Positions 36,401 to 51,400 of a DNA stretch of 64,000 nt are shown one piece after another (position 1 is the stretch's first letter; every line of letters begins with the position of its first letter). Under the pieces are notes generated by a model. The model saw only the letters and a program-made list of their open reading frames with translations. It was not told the origin of the DNA and did not search any database. The position numbers were made by a program, and so were the translations under genes. Source of the stretch: Bathymodiolus brooksi (taxonomy: Eukaryota > Mollusca > Bivalvia > Mytilida > Modiolidae). The stretch covers positions 26,269,034 to 26,333,033 of the forward strand of contig OY804575.1 in the NCBI GenBank assembly GCA_963680875.1, given 5' to 3'.

Positions 36401-39400
36401 AAATTCCAACATGTCGTGGTCTTTTTTATATTATCAATTACAATATAAATACTGTCAATGCACTATACTTTTCAAGATGCTTTCCTTTTAAATGTTTTCC
36501 ACAGAAATAAGAACAAAAAATGTTTTCAGTCAATCCTCACTGATCAGATTTGTGATATAATATTTGATGTGTAAACAGAAATCATATCCCATATTGTATT
36601 CCATACATTTCCAATTGGATTCTTTGTGCACACAGAACTGTAATTACACTTTTTACATATGTGAATGAGAGACAATCAAAGTTGAAACTGATGTCCTTCT
36701 TGAATTTTGGTAATTTTTAGAACAAACGAGCACATGTTGTTGGGTTTTTTTAAACACAGAATTCTACTAGAAATAGTAAGAATAGTAAATCTTACACACA
36801 AACCATGCTCTTTAAGAATTTTTTTTTGAAGATCATCCATCTGCAAAATCTGGTGACCTTTGACTGATGACATCACAAGGATGTAAATCAATGAATCAGA
36901 CAACCATGATACAGTTGTCCCCCTCTTATAAGGTCATCCCTTCTGAAAAAGTGCCCTTATAAGAGGGGTGGCTTCTCTTGAAGGGGAAAATTTAGTAGTA
37001 CTTTACTATCTATGTGCATCAGAAATCTGTACTGATAAGAGGGTGGCCTTTGGTTGGAGGGGCCTTATAAGAGGGGTGGCTTCTCTTGAAGGGGACAATT
37101 TAGTAGTACTTTACTATCTATGTGCATCAGAAATCTGTACTGATAAGAGGGTGGCCTTTGGTTGGAGGGGCCTTGTAAGAGGGGTGGCTTCTCTTGAAGG
37201 GGACAATTTAGTAGTACTTTACTATCTATGTGCATCAGCAATCTGTACTGATAAGAGGGGTGGCCTTTGGTTGGAGGGGCCTTATAAGAGGGGTGGCTTC
37301 TCTTGAAGGGGACAATTTAGTAGTACTTTATTATCTATGTGCATCAGAAATCTGTACTGATAAGAGGGTGACCTTTGGTTGGAGGGGCCTTATAAGAGGG
37401 TGGCCTTTGGTTGGAGGGGCCTTATAAGAGGGGTGGCTTCTCTTGAAGGGGACAATTTAGTAGTACTTTATTATCTATGTGCATCAGAAATCTGTACTGA
37501 TAAGAGGGTGGCCTTTGGTTGGAGGGGCCTTATAAGAGGGGTGGCTTCTCTTGAAGGGGACAATTTAGTAGTACTTTACTATCTATGTGCATCAGAAATC
37601 TGTACTGATAAGAGGGGTGGCCTTTGGTTGGAGGGGCCTTATAAGAGGGGTGGCTTCTCTTGAAGGGGACAATTTAGTAGTACTTTACTATCTATGTGCA
37701 TCAGCAATCTGTACTGATAAGAGGGGTGGCCTTTGGTTGGAGGGGCCTTATAAGAGGGGTGGCTTCTCTTGAAGGGGACAATTTAGTAGTACTTTACTAT
37801 CTATGTGCATCAGCAATCTGTACTGATAAGAGGGGTGGCCTTTGGTTGGAGGGGCCTTATAAGAGGGGTGGCTTCTCTTGAAGGGGACAATTTAGTAGTA
37901 CTTTATTATCTATGTGCATCAGAAATCTGTACTGATAAGAGGGTGGCCTTTGGTTGGAGGGGCCTTATAAGAGGGGTGGCTTCTCTTGAAGGGGATAATT
38001 TAGTAGTACTTTATTATCTATATGCATCAGAAATCTGTACTGATAAGAGGGGTGGCCTTTGGTTGGAGGGGCCTTATAAGAGGGGTGGCTTCTCTTGAAG
38101 GGGACAATTTAGTAGTACTTTATTATCTATATGCATCAGAAATCTGTACTGATAAGAGGGGTGGCCTTTGGTTGGAGGGGCCTTATAAGAGGGGTGGCTT
38201 CTCTTGAAGGGGAAAATTTAGTAGTACTTTACTATCTATGTGCATCAGAAATCTGTACTGATAAGAGGGTGGCCTTTGGTTGGAGGGGCCTTATAAGAGG
38301 GGTGGCTTCTCTTGAAGGGGACAATTTAGTAGTACTTTACTATCTATGTGCATCAGAAATCTGTACTGATAAGAGGGTTGCCTTTGGTTGGAGGGGCCTT
38401 ATAAGAGGGGTGGCTTCTCTTGAAGGGGAAAATTTAGTAGTACTTTACTATCTATGTGCATCAGCAATCTGTACTGATAAGAGGGGTGGCCTTTGGTTGG
38501 AGGGGCCTTATAAGAGGGGTGGCTTCTCTTGAAGGGGACAATTTAGTAGTACTTTACTATCTATGTGCATCAGAAATCTGTACTGATAAGAGGGTGGCCT
38601 TTGGTTGGAGGGGCCTTATAAGAGGGGTGGCTTCTCTTGAAGGGGACAATTTAGTAGTACTTTATTATCTATGTGCATCAGAAATCTGTACTGATAAGAG
38701 GGTGACCTTTGGTTGGAGGGGCCTTATAAGAGGGTGGCCTTTGGTTGGAGGGGCCTTATAAGAGGGGTGGCTTCTCTTGAAGGGGACAATTTAGTAGTAC
38801 TTTACTATCTATGTGCATCAGCAATCTGTACTGATAAGAGGGGTGGCCTTTGGTTGGAGGGGCCTTATAAGAGGGGTGGCTTCTCTTGAAGGGGACAATT
38901 TAGTAGTACTTTACTATCTATGTGCATCAGCAATCTGTACTGATAAGAGGGGTGGCCTTTGGTTGGAGGGGCCTTGTAAGAGGGGTGGCTTCTCTTGAAG
39001 GGGACAATTTAGTAGTACTTTACTATCTATGTGCATCAGAAATCTGTACTGATAAGAGGGTGGCCTTTGGTTGGAGGGGCCTTATAAGAGGGGTGGCTTC
39101 TCTTGAAGGGGACAATTTAGTAGTACTTTACTATCTATGTGCATCAGCAATCTGTACTGATAAGAGGGGTGGCCTTTGGTTGGAGGGGCCTTATAAGAGG
39201 GGTGGCTTCTCTTGAAGGGGACAATTTAGTAGTACTTTACTATCTATGTGCATCAGAAATCTGTACTGATAAGAGGGTGGCCTTTGGTTGGAGGGGCCTT
39301 ATAAGAGGGGTGGCTTCTCTTGAAGGGGACAATTTAGTAGTACTTTACTATCTATGTGCATCAGAAATCTGTACTGATAAGAGGGTGGCCTTTGGTTGGA

Positions 39401-42400
39401 GGGGCCTTATAAGAGGAGTGGCTTCTCTTGAAGGGGACAATTTAGTAGTACTTTATTATCTATATGCATCAGAAATCTGTACTGATAAGAGGGGTGGCCT
39501 TTGGTTGGAGGGGCCTTATAAGAGGGGTGGCTTCTCTTGAAGGGGGCAATTTAGTAGTACTTTATTATCTATGTGCATCAGAAATCTGTACTGATAAGAG
39601 GGGTGGCCTTTGGTTGGAGGGGCCTTATAAGAGGGGTGGCTTCTCTTGAAGGGGACAATTTAGTAGTACTTTACTATCTATGTGCATCAGAAATCTGTAC
39701 TGATAAGAGGGTTGCCTTTGGTTGGAGGGGCCTTATAAGAGGGGTGGCTTCTCTTGAAGGGGAAAATTTAGTAGTACTTTACTATCTATGTGCATCAGCA
39801 ATCTGTACTGATAAGAGGGGTGGCCTTTGGTTGGAGGGGCCTTATAAGAGGGGTGGCTTCTCTTGAAGGGGACAATTTAGTAGTACTTTACTATCTATGT
39901 GCATCAGAAATCTGTACTGATAAGAGGGTGGCCTTTGGTTGGAGGGGCCTTATAAGAGGGGTGGCTTCTCTTGAAGGGGAAAATTTAGTAGTACTTTATT
40001 ATCTATGTGCATCAGAAATCTGTACTGATAAGAGGGTGACCTTTGGTTGGAGGGGCCTTATAAGAGGGTGGCCTTTGGTTGGAGGGGCCTTATAAGAGGG
40101 GTGGCTTCTCTTGAAGGGGACAATTTAGTAGTACTTTACTATCTATGTGCATCAGAAATCTGTACTGATAAGAGGGTGGCCTTTGGTTGGAGGGGCCTTA
40201 TAAGAGGGGTGGCTTCTCTTGAAGGGGACAATTTAGTAGTACTTTATTATCTATATGCATCAGAAATCTGTACTGATAAGAGGGGTGGCCTTTGGTTGGA
40301 GGGGCCTTATAAGAGGGGTGGCTTCTCTTGAAGGGGACAATTTAGTAGTACTTTATTATCTATATGCATCAGAAATCTGTACTGATAAGAGGGTGGCCTT
40401 TGGTTGGAGGGGCCTTATAAGAGGGGTGGCTTCTCTTGAAGGGGACAATTTAGTAGTACTTTACTATCTATGTGCATCAGCAATCTGTACTGATAAGAGG
40501 GGTGGCCTTTGGTTGGAGGGGCCTTATAAGAGGGGTGGCCTTTGGTTGGAGGGGCCTTATAAGAAGGGTGGCCTTTGGTTGGAGGGGTCTTATAAGAGGG
40601 GTGGCCTTTGGTTGGAGGGGCCTTATAAGAGGGGTGGCCTTTGGTTGGAGGGGCCTTATAAGAGGGGTGGCCTTTGGTTGGAGGGGCCTTATAAGAGGGG
40701 TGGCCTTTGGTTGGAGGGGTCTTATAAGAGGGATCTTATAAGAGGGTGGCCTTTGGTTGGAGGGGCCTTATAAGAGGGTGGCCTTTGGTTGGAGGGGTCT
40801 TATAAGAGGGTGGCCTTTGGTTGGAGGGGCATTATAAGAGGGGTGGCCTTTGGTTGGAGGGGCCTTATAAGAGGGTAGCCTTTGGTTGGAGGGGCCTTAT
40901 AAGAGGGGTGGCTTCTCTTGAAGTGGACAATTTAGTAGTACTTTACTATCTATGTGCATCAGAAATCTGTACTGATAAGAGAGGTGGCCTTTGGTTGGAG
41001 GGGCCTTATAAGAGGGGTGGCCTTTGGTTGGAGGGGCCTTATAAGAGGGGTGGCCTATGGTTGGAGGGACCTTATAAGAGGGGTGGCCTATGGATTCAAA
41101 TAGAATATATCAAAACAAAGTAAACATGTTAATACAGACCCCTGAGGTTCCCATTTTTCCTTTTCAAATCCTTTGTGTATTGACTGGGCTATTGATGATT
41201 CCATAAGGTCAACATATCTGACAACTTGAGGTGCAAATACATTCCTAAGGTGCATGTGGAACTTTCCATTACATAAATTTTCTGAAACAACAATATACAA
41301 TACAAACAAGAACTACAATTGATTTCCCTGCACATTAAAAGGTCTTCACATCTTTTGATACTGAAAAAAACTAAAAGAAGTTCCATGTAGGAAGAAAACT
41401 ACCTGATCCAGACATTTTTTTAATCAAAATATTCAAAAAATTCAAAATGTTTTAAATACAAAGATAAGGAAACCTTGAGCTTTAATTCAGATATTAGTGT
41501 AAACAAATTTCCATATAATTAAGGGTCCTATCTATTTATTTAGGTTTCACTGTAGCATTTTCACAATTTTTAAAAATCATCAGTAACTTACCGTCATTTC
41601 TAAGGTAATCATTAAGGGCCTGAAACAAAGGGAAGCTATCCCATGTATCTGGTGGTTGCATATCTAATGCTGAATCCATGTCAACAGCAAACAAGGACCA
41701 GAATATCTCGGCATGTTCTACTAGTAAATCACTAAACCATGCAAATGCCTAGTCAGAGTAAATAGTAACAAGTTAAAATAAGTCGTCCAATCAAATGTCA
41801 CAAACACAATAGACACACAGACAGAAATAACACTTAACAAATACATTTACATTTATTATCTGACAACTTTAAAACATTTTTAATTACAGAATATAATTTC
41901 AGAAAAAAGTTCTAAGTGTAATAATGTTATATTTAATTACAAAAAAAATTTAATATTAAGGTTTGTTGGTTTTCAGTAGATATCAGGAGCAATAAATGAA
42001 TATGAAAATATGATATGATGAAATTGATGGTTCCTGACATTTCAAAAAGAATGTGAAAATTTCTTTCAATGTATTTTTGTGTTTAAGGTTTCAATTATAC
42101 AAACAAAATCCTTTTTGAAAAACTCAAAATTTTTCTATATCAAGATTTAAAAAATCAACTAGAGTTAATATATATGGTGTTTTTTCTATCAAATTGTTGT
42201 GTTAAAAAATAAGAAAACAAATTTACCAGCAAATTAACAAATAAAACAATGAATTAAAAGTTGTGAAAGTGATGTGATATGTGACAAAGAAGCATTTTAC
42301 TAAACATCTTAAAAGTCCATTTCAAATAGCATTTCACAGTCAACATAAAACCTATTTTGAAAAACCATTTTGATAACTTTCTGAGAAATAAGTATGAAAT

Positions 42401-45400
42401 CAATTATCAACAAGGGCAACGCAAAGTGTGGCGTATCCCCTCGCCTAAAAATTAGACCCGGTGACCTTGACCTCTGACCTTGAAAATCAATAGGGTTCCA
42501 GATTCTCTTAAGGACTAAGTATGTACCAAGCTTGGTTAAAATCCATTGACGGATGTTATGCGGTAAAAAATTTGACCACATGACCTTGACCTTTGACCTT
42601 GAAAATCAATAGGGTTTCAGATTTTCTTAAGGACTAACTATGTACCAAGTTTGGTAAAAATCCATTGAAAGATGTTGATTCTAGAGAGTTCACAAGGATG
42701 TTACAGGGTAAAAATTAGACCCAATGACCTTGACATTTGACCTATGACCTTGAAAATCAATAGGGCTTCAGATCCTCTTAAGGACTAAGTATGTACCAAG
42801 TTTGGTCAAAATCAATTGAAGGATGTTGATTCTAGAGTGTTCACAAGGATGTTATGCGGTAAATAATTTGACACAGTGACCTTGATCTATGACCTTGAAA
42901 ATCAATAGGGTTTCAGATTTTCTTCAGGACTAACTATGTACCATGTTTGGTGAAAATTCATTGAAAGATGTTGATTCTGGAGTGTTCACAAGGATGTTAC
43001 AGGGAAAAAATTAGACCCATGATCTTGAAAATCAATAGGGTTCCAGATTCTCTTAAGGACTAAGTATGTACCAAGTTTGGTCAAAATCCATTGAAGGATG
43101 TTGATTCTAGAGTGTTCACAAGGATGTTATGTGGTAACAAATTTGACCTGGTGACCTTGACCTTTGACCTTGAAAATCAATAGGGTGTTAGATTCTCTTA
43201 AGAACTATGTATGTACCAAGTTTGGTCAAAATCCATTGAAGGATGTTGATGCTAGTGTTCACAAGGATGTTATGTGGTAACAAATTTGACCTGGTGACCT
43301 TGACCTTTGACCTTGAAAATCAATAGGGTTTCAGATTTTCTTCAGGACTAAGTATATACCAAGTTTGGTAAAAATCCATTGAAAGATGTTGATTCTAGAG
43401 TGTTCACAAGGATGTTACAGGGTAAAAATTAGACCTTGACCTTTGACCTTGAAAATCAATATGGTTCCAGATTCTCTTAAGGACTATGTATGTACCAGGC
43501 TTGGTCAAAATCCATTGAAGGAGGTTGATTCTAGAGTGTTCACAAGGATGTTATGGAAGGAAGGAAGGACGGACAGATGGACGGACGGTAGCATTATTAT
43601 ATCCCATTGCAACTTCGTTGGCGAGGGGATAATTATTCAATTGATTATATGAAACTGAGTGTGAATGCTAGATGATCATTTTTACAAACTGGCTGTGAAC
43701 AATATATTTTGATTGAGAAAATAGCTTTTTCTATGATAGACATGTTATATGAATTTGCATGACAAACATGTCAGAACATTCAAATAATTTTAAAATCTTA
43801 TTACAATAAAATTAAAATTTAGATTAATGGTTAATTAAAATAATTGATGGAATTGTTCAAATGGAATCTGAATTTTTTGGGAATTGGATATACTTTAGTC
43901 GGAGCAGAAACTATATTGTCAGTTATCCAAAGCTGATCACGATTTGATACTCTCCAATAGTAATCTGTGGGTCAGTTGACAGAAGTCCTTGTAGTCATGA
44001 ATTATTCATCAGTCATTTTACAAGCAACATAATTTTTTACAGCCAATCATATCACAGGTTCTAGAAAAAAAAGGACTTCCTTGCAAATCAAAATGATAAA
44101 TGGAGGCACAGGCCAGAATTACCCATAGGATATAAACTATGAATGCGATATCGACTTCTCAGATTGTATCTCAATATCATATTTAGCTATGACACATGAA
44201 GGCTATAAGCCAACACCACATTCGATGGTTACATAAAAAAATCAGTAAATTTGCATAACTAGTAAAATTTCCTTCATAAGAAATCTGATCTACACATGAC
44301 TGTTTTAAAGCATTCTCCTTATCCCAGTAGATGATTATTTAATATAATAGATATTCATTCATCCAACCCAAAACTGATTCAATAGAAGCAGTAAAATTAT
44401 GAAAGAGTTTTCTAGATTAAGAGAGTTGATATCTAATTGCCATTTCATAGAGAAATTAAGCCATTCATTATTATATTATAGTGATAAAAAATTCTCATAA
44501 CATTTAAAAAAGCACAACCAATTATGAGCATATTGATTTATTTTGAAACATGCATAATAGAAGTGAAGAGATATATACATCCAATCAAAGTGCCTGGGGT
44601 ATATTGTTTGCTCATGTGCAAGACAGCTGATACCTTTGACTGTTCTAAAGTCAACCCTGATTGGCTGAAATATACTATATACTTGTCACATGGCAAAATA
44701 GGTAGGATTTCCTTTGAATGCTTCTTCGCGGGCTCCTTAGTTTCACATTTCTTTAATATGAAGGCAATCCAACAAAAATGTATTTTAAAGCATCAAAATA
44801 AATACTATAAACAAAAATCAACACACAGTATAAAAGACAAAATCATAGTAAAAATATAAACAAAAGTTAGATTCACGTCAAATTGATCATTATCAGTATA
44901 ATATAAATACAAATGTAGAATTTATTCTATCAAATAATTTTAAATCCATCACACACACACACACACACACAAAATTCAAAAAGTAAGGAAAGTCTTTTTT
45001 TCTGCTTATAGTATAGTAGTTTTAACAAGAGGTTCATAGTAACCTGTATCACTTACATGCTTTGCAAATAGCTCCAAAGATGCTTATTGCAAAGATCGGT
45101 TCCAATTGGTCCAGTAGTTCTAGAGGACAGACACCAAGTGATGTCAAAATGAATTCTCATAGTAAAGTGCATTTAGTGGAAAAATCTAATCACAGCTTTT
45201 TAATGATAATCACACAAATTCACACATTTTAAATCCACAAATACGGTAGCAGTTTATTAAAATGGCTTCTCTCCATTGTGAAATTGTGTATTGATAAAAT
45301 ACAAGTAGAAAACTAAGAAGAATGTTGTAAAGAGATGAACTAGGAGTATGACATGAAGATGTTTACAACAACAGGTAATTAATGGTGAATATTAACATTC

Positions 45401-48400
45401 TTAGTGTATTTTCTCTTCTAAGATAAGATTTAACTGTAGGTAGATTCTAACAGACAGATTTGTGCATAACTTGGTGCATTTTAACATCATTGTCATTCTC
45501 TGAATTATTTTGTCATACAAATTTTACAATACTGTTTCATACATGTGCTATGTGATTAAGTAAATATGTGATTTGTTCATCCTTATCCACTGTCATGTGA
45601 CCAATATTGTACATCTTTAAACCAATCATCTTGTAACATTGATATTATGAAAATATGAAAAATCAAAGAGTGCATTTTATCGTTTGTTTGTTTATTTATT
45701 AAATACTATTGAGATATAGTTAGTTATAGCTATCTTGGATTTCAATGCAGAGATCCAATGAAAAACTTTTGTGAAAGACCATCAAATCAGGAAAAGTTGA
45801 TGTTAATCTATTTAGAGACAATATATTGAAGCCATGTTGGTTTTCTAATTGGTAATGGCAAAGATTTATTTGTGCCAAAATTTGTAAAATAAGTTAAGAA
45901 TTTCTGAGTGTTTCGCCTATATTTCCTTTTAAAAGCAAAATCGTTACAGCATGTCCATTAGTAATGATTTTATGTGCCAAACTTATTTAGTTGTTTGTAC
46001 AAAAATAACATTTTCCATGGGTTCAATAATATTCCATGTTGGTGGCAATCTTTAAACTTATAGCCACTTTCTAGTTGTTTCCTAAATGATTTTTCTTCTT
46101 CTCAGATTTCAGCCAATTATAGTTATTCGTTATGCCATTGGTGGCCATATTAGATATCAGAAAGGTCAATCCATAGATATATTTATTTGCAGTTTCAGTT
46201 CAAACACCCAAGAAAATTTCAAATGCAGCATTTATCCATTTAGTTGATGAAGTGAGCAAAATTCGTTCTACAAACTAGTTGTTTTTTTGTTTTGTTTTTT
46301 CAAATATAGTAGATGTCATATCAGACACAGTGTATAAAATCATAGATAGTAATATCATTTTACTTTGGGAGTTTGTACTGAAACTATAATTAACAGATGT
46401 AGAGAAACTGAAACTCCAGAAGACTTAACTGAAAAATGTACACCACAGCAAGAGTGCAAACTGTGTCGAAGCTTTTAAAAAAAACACATAGACTCACCGA
46501 TATAAATGACTAACCAAGAATAAAAACAATGGCATGGGTTAGTTATGCATGCGTAAAGGGAGGTAACACAAATAATTCATGCGCAACAGAAATATTTGGC
46601 AATATTAAAACTGGGATGTATAAATATAAAACTTGTTCATTTTTTTTGCAAGACATTTTTGTCTTATCTGTTATAATGTAATTATCTAAGCGAAACCATA
46701 CAAATCCTCCCCATGGACAAAAGTTTTATATTTACCAGATATATAGAGTTGCGCTTCAATGTTAAAATTTTAATATAAATTTTTATTTCAAATTTTACTC
46801 CCACATTTTAAGAAACTTATAAATAAAAAAATAAAAAAACAGATATTACACAACAGCTGTCACAATAAATGTATTTCTTTTCATTGTAAGAACATCTACG
46901 GTAATTTTTTTTCCTTATTTCAAGGGTACCTACTACCCGCATGTGACACCTGTGCAATTCGTGCGTGCTTGGGGTATATATATGTACCCGATTTAAATAT
47001 TATTTATCGAATCTCGCTACAACGTTATGTTGATTTTTGCCCTCATTTTTTACAAGGTTGGTTTGCTTCATATTTTGGGGGGGAAAAATGTATTTATTGA
47101 TATAGTTGTAAGAACTAATTGTGTTTATATATTAAAATGTTTTTCATGCTATATTTGTTACATATGTTTAATAAAACGCTCGGTTACTAAAAGTTGTAGC
47201 GAGTCACTCATCCTATACTTGTGTTTCTTGTTTAGAAAAAACTAAATTTATTTTCGGATGAGAACATCGAAGGAGAAAATAACAGCATATCCTCCAACTT
47301 AAAGAATATGCCTTAAAGTCTGAAGTTATGTCAAGTGATAATGAAAGTAAGTGATCATGTGTTAGAGGTATCAATTGTGCCTCAGTTTCTACAATATTCT
47401 GATTGGATTTTGGAATTGTTCAGATAGTGTAGGGCGATAGCATGGCAACAGTATATATTGTACTCATAAAAGTTGAGCAGGAGTAACAATAACTCCTTCT
47501 GAGTGAGGTTGTAGCAAGTTAATACAATAATTAGTTTGTCTCTGAATATACTATTGGATCTAATATAATGAGTCAAGCAAAATTGAAAATTGGTTCCTAT
47601 CCTCAATGTTGAATTTTATTTCTTAATATAGAAATGTCACCATATGATGCAATTTTGATTTTAATAAACTTTTTTTTTAAACTTTGCTGTTAATAAATGT
47701 TAGGGGTCAGAATGCTCAAATTTGAATGAGATGTAATGTAATACAATCTCATTTTATTATGAAAACAGTAGAAGCTGTAAGTGAAGATGGACAATAAAAA
47801 TTTTTGCCATACCATTCATTATATAACAATAGATTTTTGACGGTTATTCAAAAAACATTAATTCGATAATTTGTTTTCCCATCAAGACCTTTTCACCGTG
47901 TAATTGACTTAAATACTTTTATTTAATGTCATCATACAAATTCTAAATGCAATGTAACCTGTTAAAATTATACTTTAATAAACTGAAATCTTCTCTAAAT
48001 CAAATTTAACCTGTGTAACCAAATCACCTGTCTATTTTGGATTTTTTTAAAAGTTGGCTTGCTATGGTGTCTGAGTTAAACGTTGGCTCACTATGGTGTC
48101 TGAGTTAAAAGTTGGCTCACTATGGTGTCTGAGTTAAAAGTTGGCTCACTATGGTGTCTGAGTTAAACGTTGGCTCACTATGGTGTCTGAGTTAAAAGTT
48201 GGCTCACTATGGTGTCTGAGTTAAAAGTTGGCTCACTATGGTGTCTGAGTTAAACGTTGGCTCACTATGGTGTCTGAGTTAAAAGTTGGCTCACTATGGT
48301 GTCTGAGTTAAAAGTTGGCTCACTATGGTGTCTGAGTTAAAAGTTGGCTCACTATGGTGTCTGAGTTAAAAGTTGGCTCACTATGGTGTCTGAGTTAAAC

Positions 48401-51400
48401 GTTGGCTCACTATGGTGTCTGAGTTAAACGTTGGCTCACTATGGTGTGAGTTAAAAGTTGGCTCGCTATGGTGTCTGAGTTAAAAGTTGGCTCACTATGG
48501 TGTCTGAGTTAAAAGTTGGCTCACTGTGGTGTCTGAGTTAAAAGTTGGATCACTATGGTGTCTGAGTTAAAAGTTGGCTCGCTATGGTGTCTGAGTTAAA
48601 AGTTGGCTCACTGTGGTGTCTGAGTTAAAAGTTGACTCACTATGGTGTCTGAGTTAAAAGTTGGCTCACTGTGGTGTCTGAGTTAAAAGTTGACTCACTA
48701 TGGTGTCTGAGTTAAACGTTGGCTCACTATGGTGTCTGAGTTAAAAGTTGGATCACTATGGTGTCTGAGTTAAAAGTTGGCTCGCTATGGTGTCTGAGTT
48801 AAAAGTTGGCTCACTATGGTGTGAGTTAAAAGTTGGCTCACTATGGTGTCTGAGTTAAAAGTTGGCTCACTATGGTGTCTGAGTTAAAAGTTGGCTCACT
48901 GTGGTGTCTGAGTTAAAAGTTGGATCACTATGGTGTCTGAGTTAAAAGTTGGCTCGCTATGGTGTCTGAGTTAAAAGTTGGCTCACTATGGTGTGAGTTA
49001 AAAGTTGGCTCACTATGGTGTCTGAGTTAAAAGTTGGCTCACTATGGTGTCTGAGTTAAAATTTGGCTCGCTATGGTGTCTGAGTTAAAATTTGGCTCGC
49101 TATGGTGTCTGAGTTAAACGTTGGCTCACTATGGTGTCTGAGTTGAAAGTTGGCTCACTATGGTGTCTGAGTTAAACGTTGGCTCACTATGGTGTCTGAG
49201 TTAACAGTTGGCTCGCTATGGTGTCTGAGTTAAAAGTTGACTCACTATGGTGTCCGAGTTAAAAGTTGGCTCACTATGGTGTCTGAGTTAAAAGTTGGCT
49301 CACTATAGTTTCTGAGTTAAAAGTTGGCTCACTATGGTTTCTGAGTTAAAAGTTGGCTCACTATGGTTTCTGAGTTAAAAGTTGGCTCACTATGGTGTCT
49401 GAGTTAAAAGTTGGCTCACTATGGTGTCTTGAGTTAAAAGCTGGCTTGCTATGGTGTCTGAGTTAAAAGTTGGCTCACTGTGGTGTCTGAGTTAAAAGTT
49501 GGCTCACTGTGGTGTCTGAGTTAAAAGTTGACTCACTATGGTGTCTGAGTTAAAAGTTGGCTCACTATGGTGTCTGAGTTAAACGTTGGCTCACTATGGT
49601 GTCTGAGTTAAACGTTGGCTCACTATGGTGTCTGAGTTAAACGTTGGCTCACTATGGTGTCTGAGTTAAACGTTGGCTCACTATGGTGTCTGAGTTAAAC
49701 GTTGGCTCACTATGGTGTCTGAGTTAAACGTTGGCTCACTATGGTGTCTGAGTTAAACGTTGGCTCACTATGGTGTCTGAGTTAAACGTTGGCTCACTAT
49801 GGTGTCTGAGTTAAACGTTGGCTCACTATGGTGTCTGAGTTAAACGTTGGCTCACTATGGTGTCTGAGTTAAACGTTGGCTCACTATGGTGTCTGAGTTA
49901 AACGTTGGCTCACTATGGTGTCTGAGTTAAACGTTGGCTCACTATGGTGTCTGAGTTAAACGTTGGCTCACTATGGTGTCTGAGTTAAACGTTGGCTCAC
50001 TATGGTGTCTGAGTTAAACGTTGGCTCACTATGGTGTCTGAGTTAAACGTTGGCTCACTATGGTGTCTGAGTTAAACGTTGGCTCACTATGGTGTCTGAT
50101 TTAAACGTTGGCTCACTATGGTGTCTGATTTAAACGTTGGCTCACTATGGTGTCTGAGTTAAACGTTGGCTCACTATGGTGTCTGAGTTAAACGTTGGCT
50201 CACTATGGTGTCTGAGTTAAACGTTGGCTCACTATGGTGTCTGAGTTAAACGTTGGCTCACTATGGTGTCTGAGTTAAACGTTGGCTCACTATGGTGTCT
50301 GAGTTAAACGTTGGCTCACTATGGTGTCTGAGTTAAACGTTGGCTCACTATGGTGTCTGAGTTAAACGTTGGCTCACTATGGTGTCTGAGTTAAACGTTG
50401 GCTCACTATGGTGTCTGAGTTAAACGTTGGCTCACTATGGTGTCTGAGTTAAACGTTGGCTCACTATGGTGTCTGAGTTAAACGTTGGCTCACTATGGTG
50501 TCTGAGTTAAACGTTGGCTCACTATGGTGTCTGAGTTAAACGTTGGCTCACTATGGTGTCTGAGTTAAACGTTGGCTCACTATGGTGTCTGAGTTAAACG
50601 TTGGCTCACTATGGTGTCTGAGTTAAACGTTGGCTCACTATGGTGTCTGAGTTAAACGTTGGCTCACTATGGTGTCTGAGTTAAACGTTGGCTCACTATG
50701 GTGTCTGAGTTAAACGTTGGCTCACTATGGTGTCTGAGTTAAACGTTGGCTCACTATGGTGTCTGAGTTAAACGTTGGCTCACTATGGTGTCTGAGTTAA
50801 ACGTTGGCTCACTATGGTGTCTGAGTTAAACGTTGGCTCACTATGGTGTCTGAGTTAAACGTTGGCTCACTATGGTGTCTGAGTTAAACGTTGGCTCACT
50901 ATGGTGTCTGAGTTAAAAGTTGGCTCACTATGGTGTCTGAGTTAAACGTTGGCTCACTATGGTGTCTGAGTTAAACGTTGGCTCACTATGGTGTCCGAGT
51001 TAAACGTTGGCTCACTATGGTGTCTGAGTTAAACGTTGGCTCACTATGGTGTCTGAGTTAAACGTTGGCTCACTATGGTGTCTGAGTTAAACGTTGGCTC
51101 ACTATGGTTGAGTTAGGGTTATGGTTATGGTGCTTAACATAAAAATATTTCAGTTATATCGGTGGCGGTCAGTTTTATTGGTGGAGGAAACCGGAGTACC
51201 CGGAGAAAACCATCAACCTGTCGCAAGTGACTGACAAACTGTTTCACATAATGTTGTATCGAGTACACCTCGTCATGAACGGGGTTCGAACTCACAACTT
51301 TAGTGGTGATAGGCACCGATTGCACAAGTAGTTGTAAATTCAACTACCATACGATCACGACAGCCCCTCCATGGTGTCTGGTTTTGATAGGTTTCAACAT

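Noticed and set aside
36968..41123. Chain of overlapping open frames up to 172 codons with a repeated peptide ([20 protein letters not shown])
   Set aside because: They follow the 108/109-bp satellite exactly and shift frame whenever a unit has GGG instead of GGGG. They have no start context, splice logic or family match.
44524..44859. 111-codon plus-strand ORF in a CADPS intron
   Set aside because: AT-driven composition, no recognisable motif, no splice sites and no neighbouring exons.
7580..51115. Regular short repeats as possible CRISPR arrays
   Set aside because: The repeats are head-to-tail with no unique spacers, no cas genes exist, and the DNA is animal nuclear.
12157..51368. Several tRNA-like A/B-box segments as tRNA genes
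   Set aside because: Each is followed by the same SINE body and tail. None folds into an obvious complete cloverleaf, and the copies have mutated boxes.
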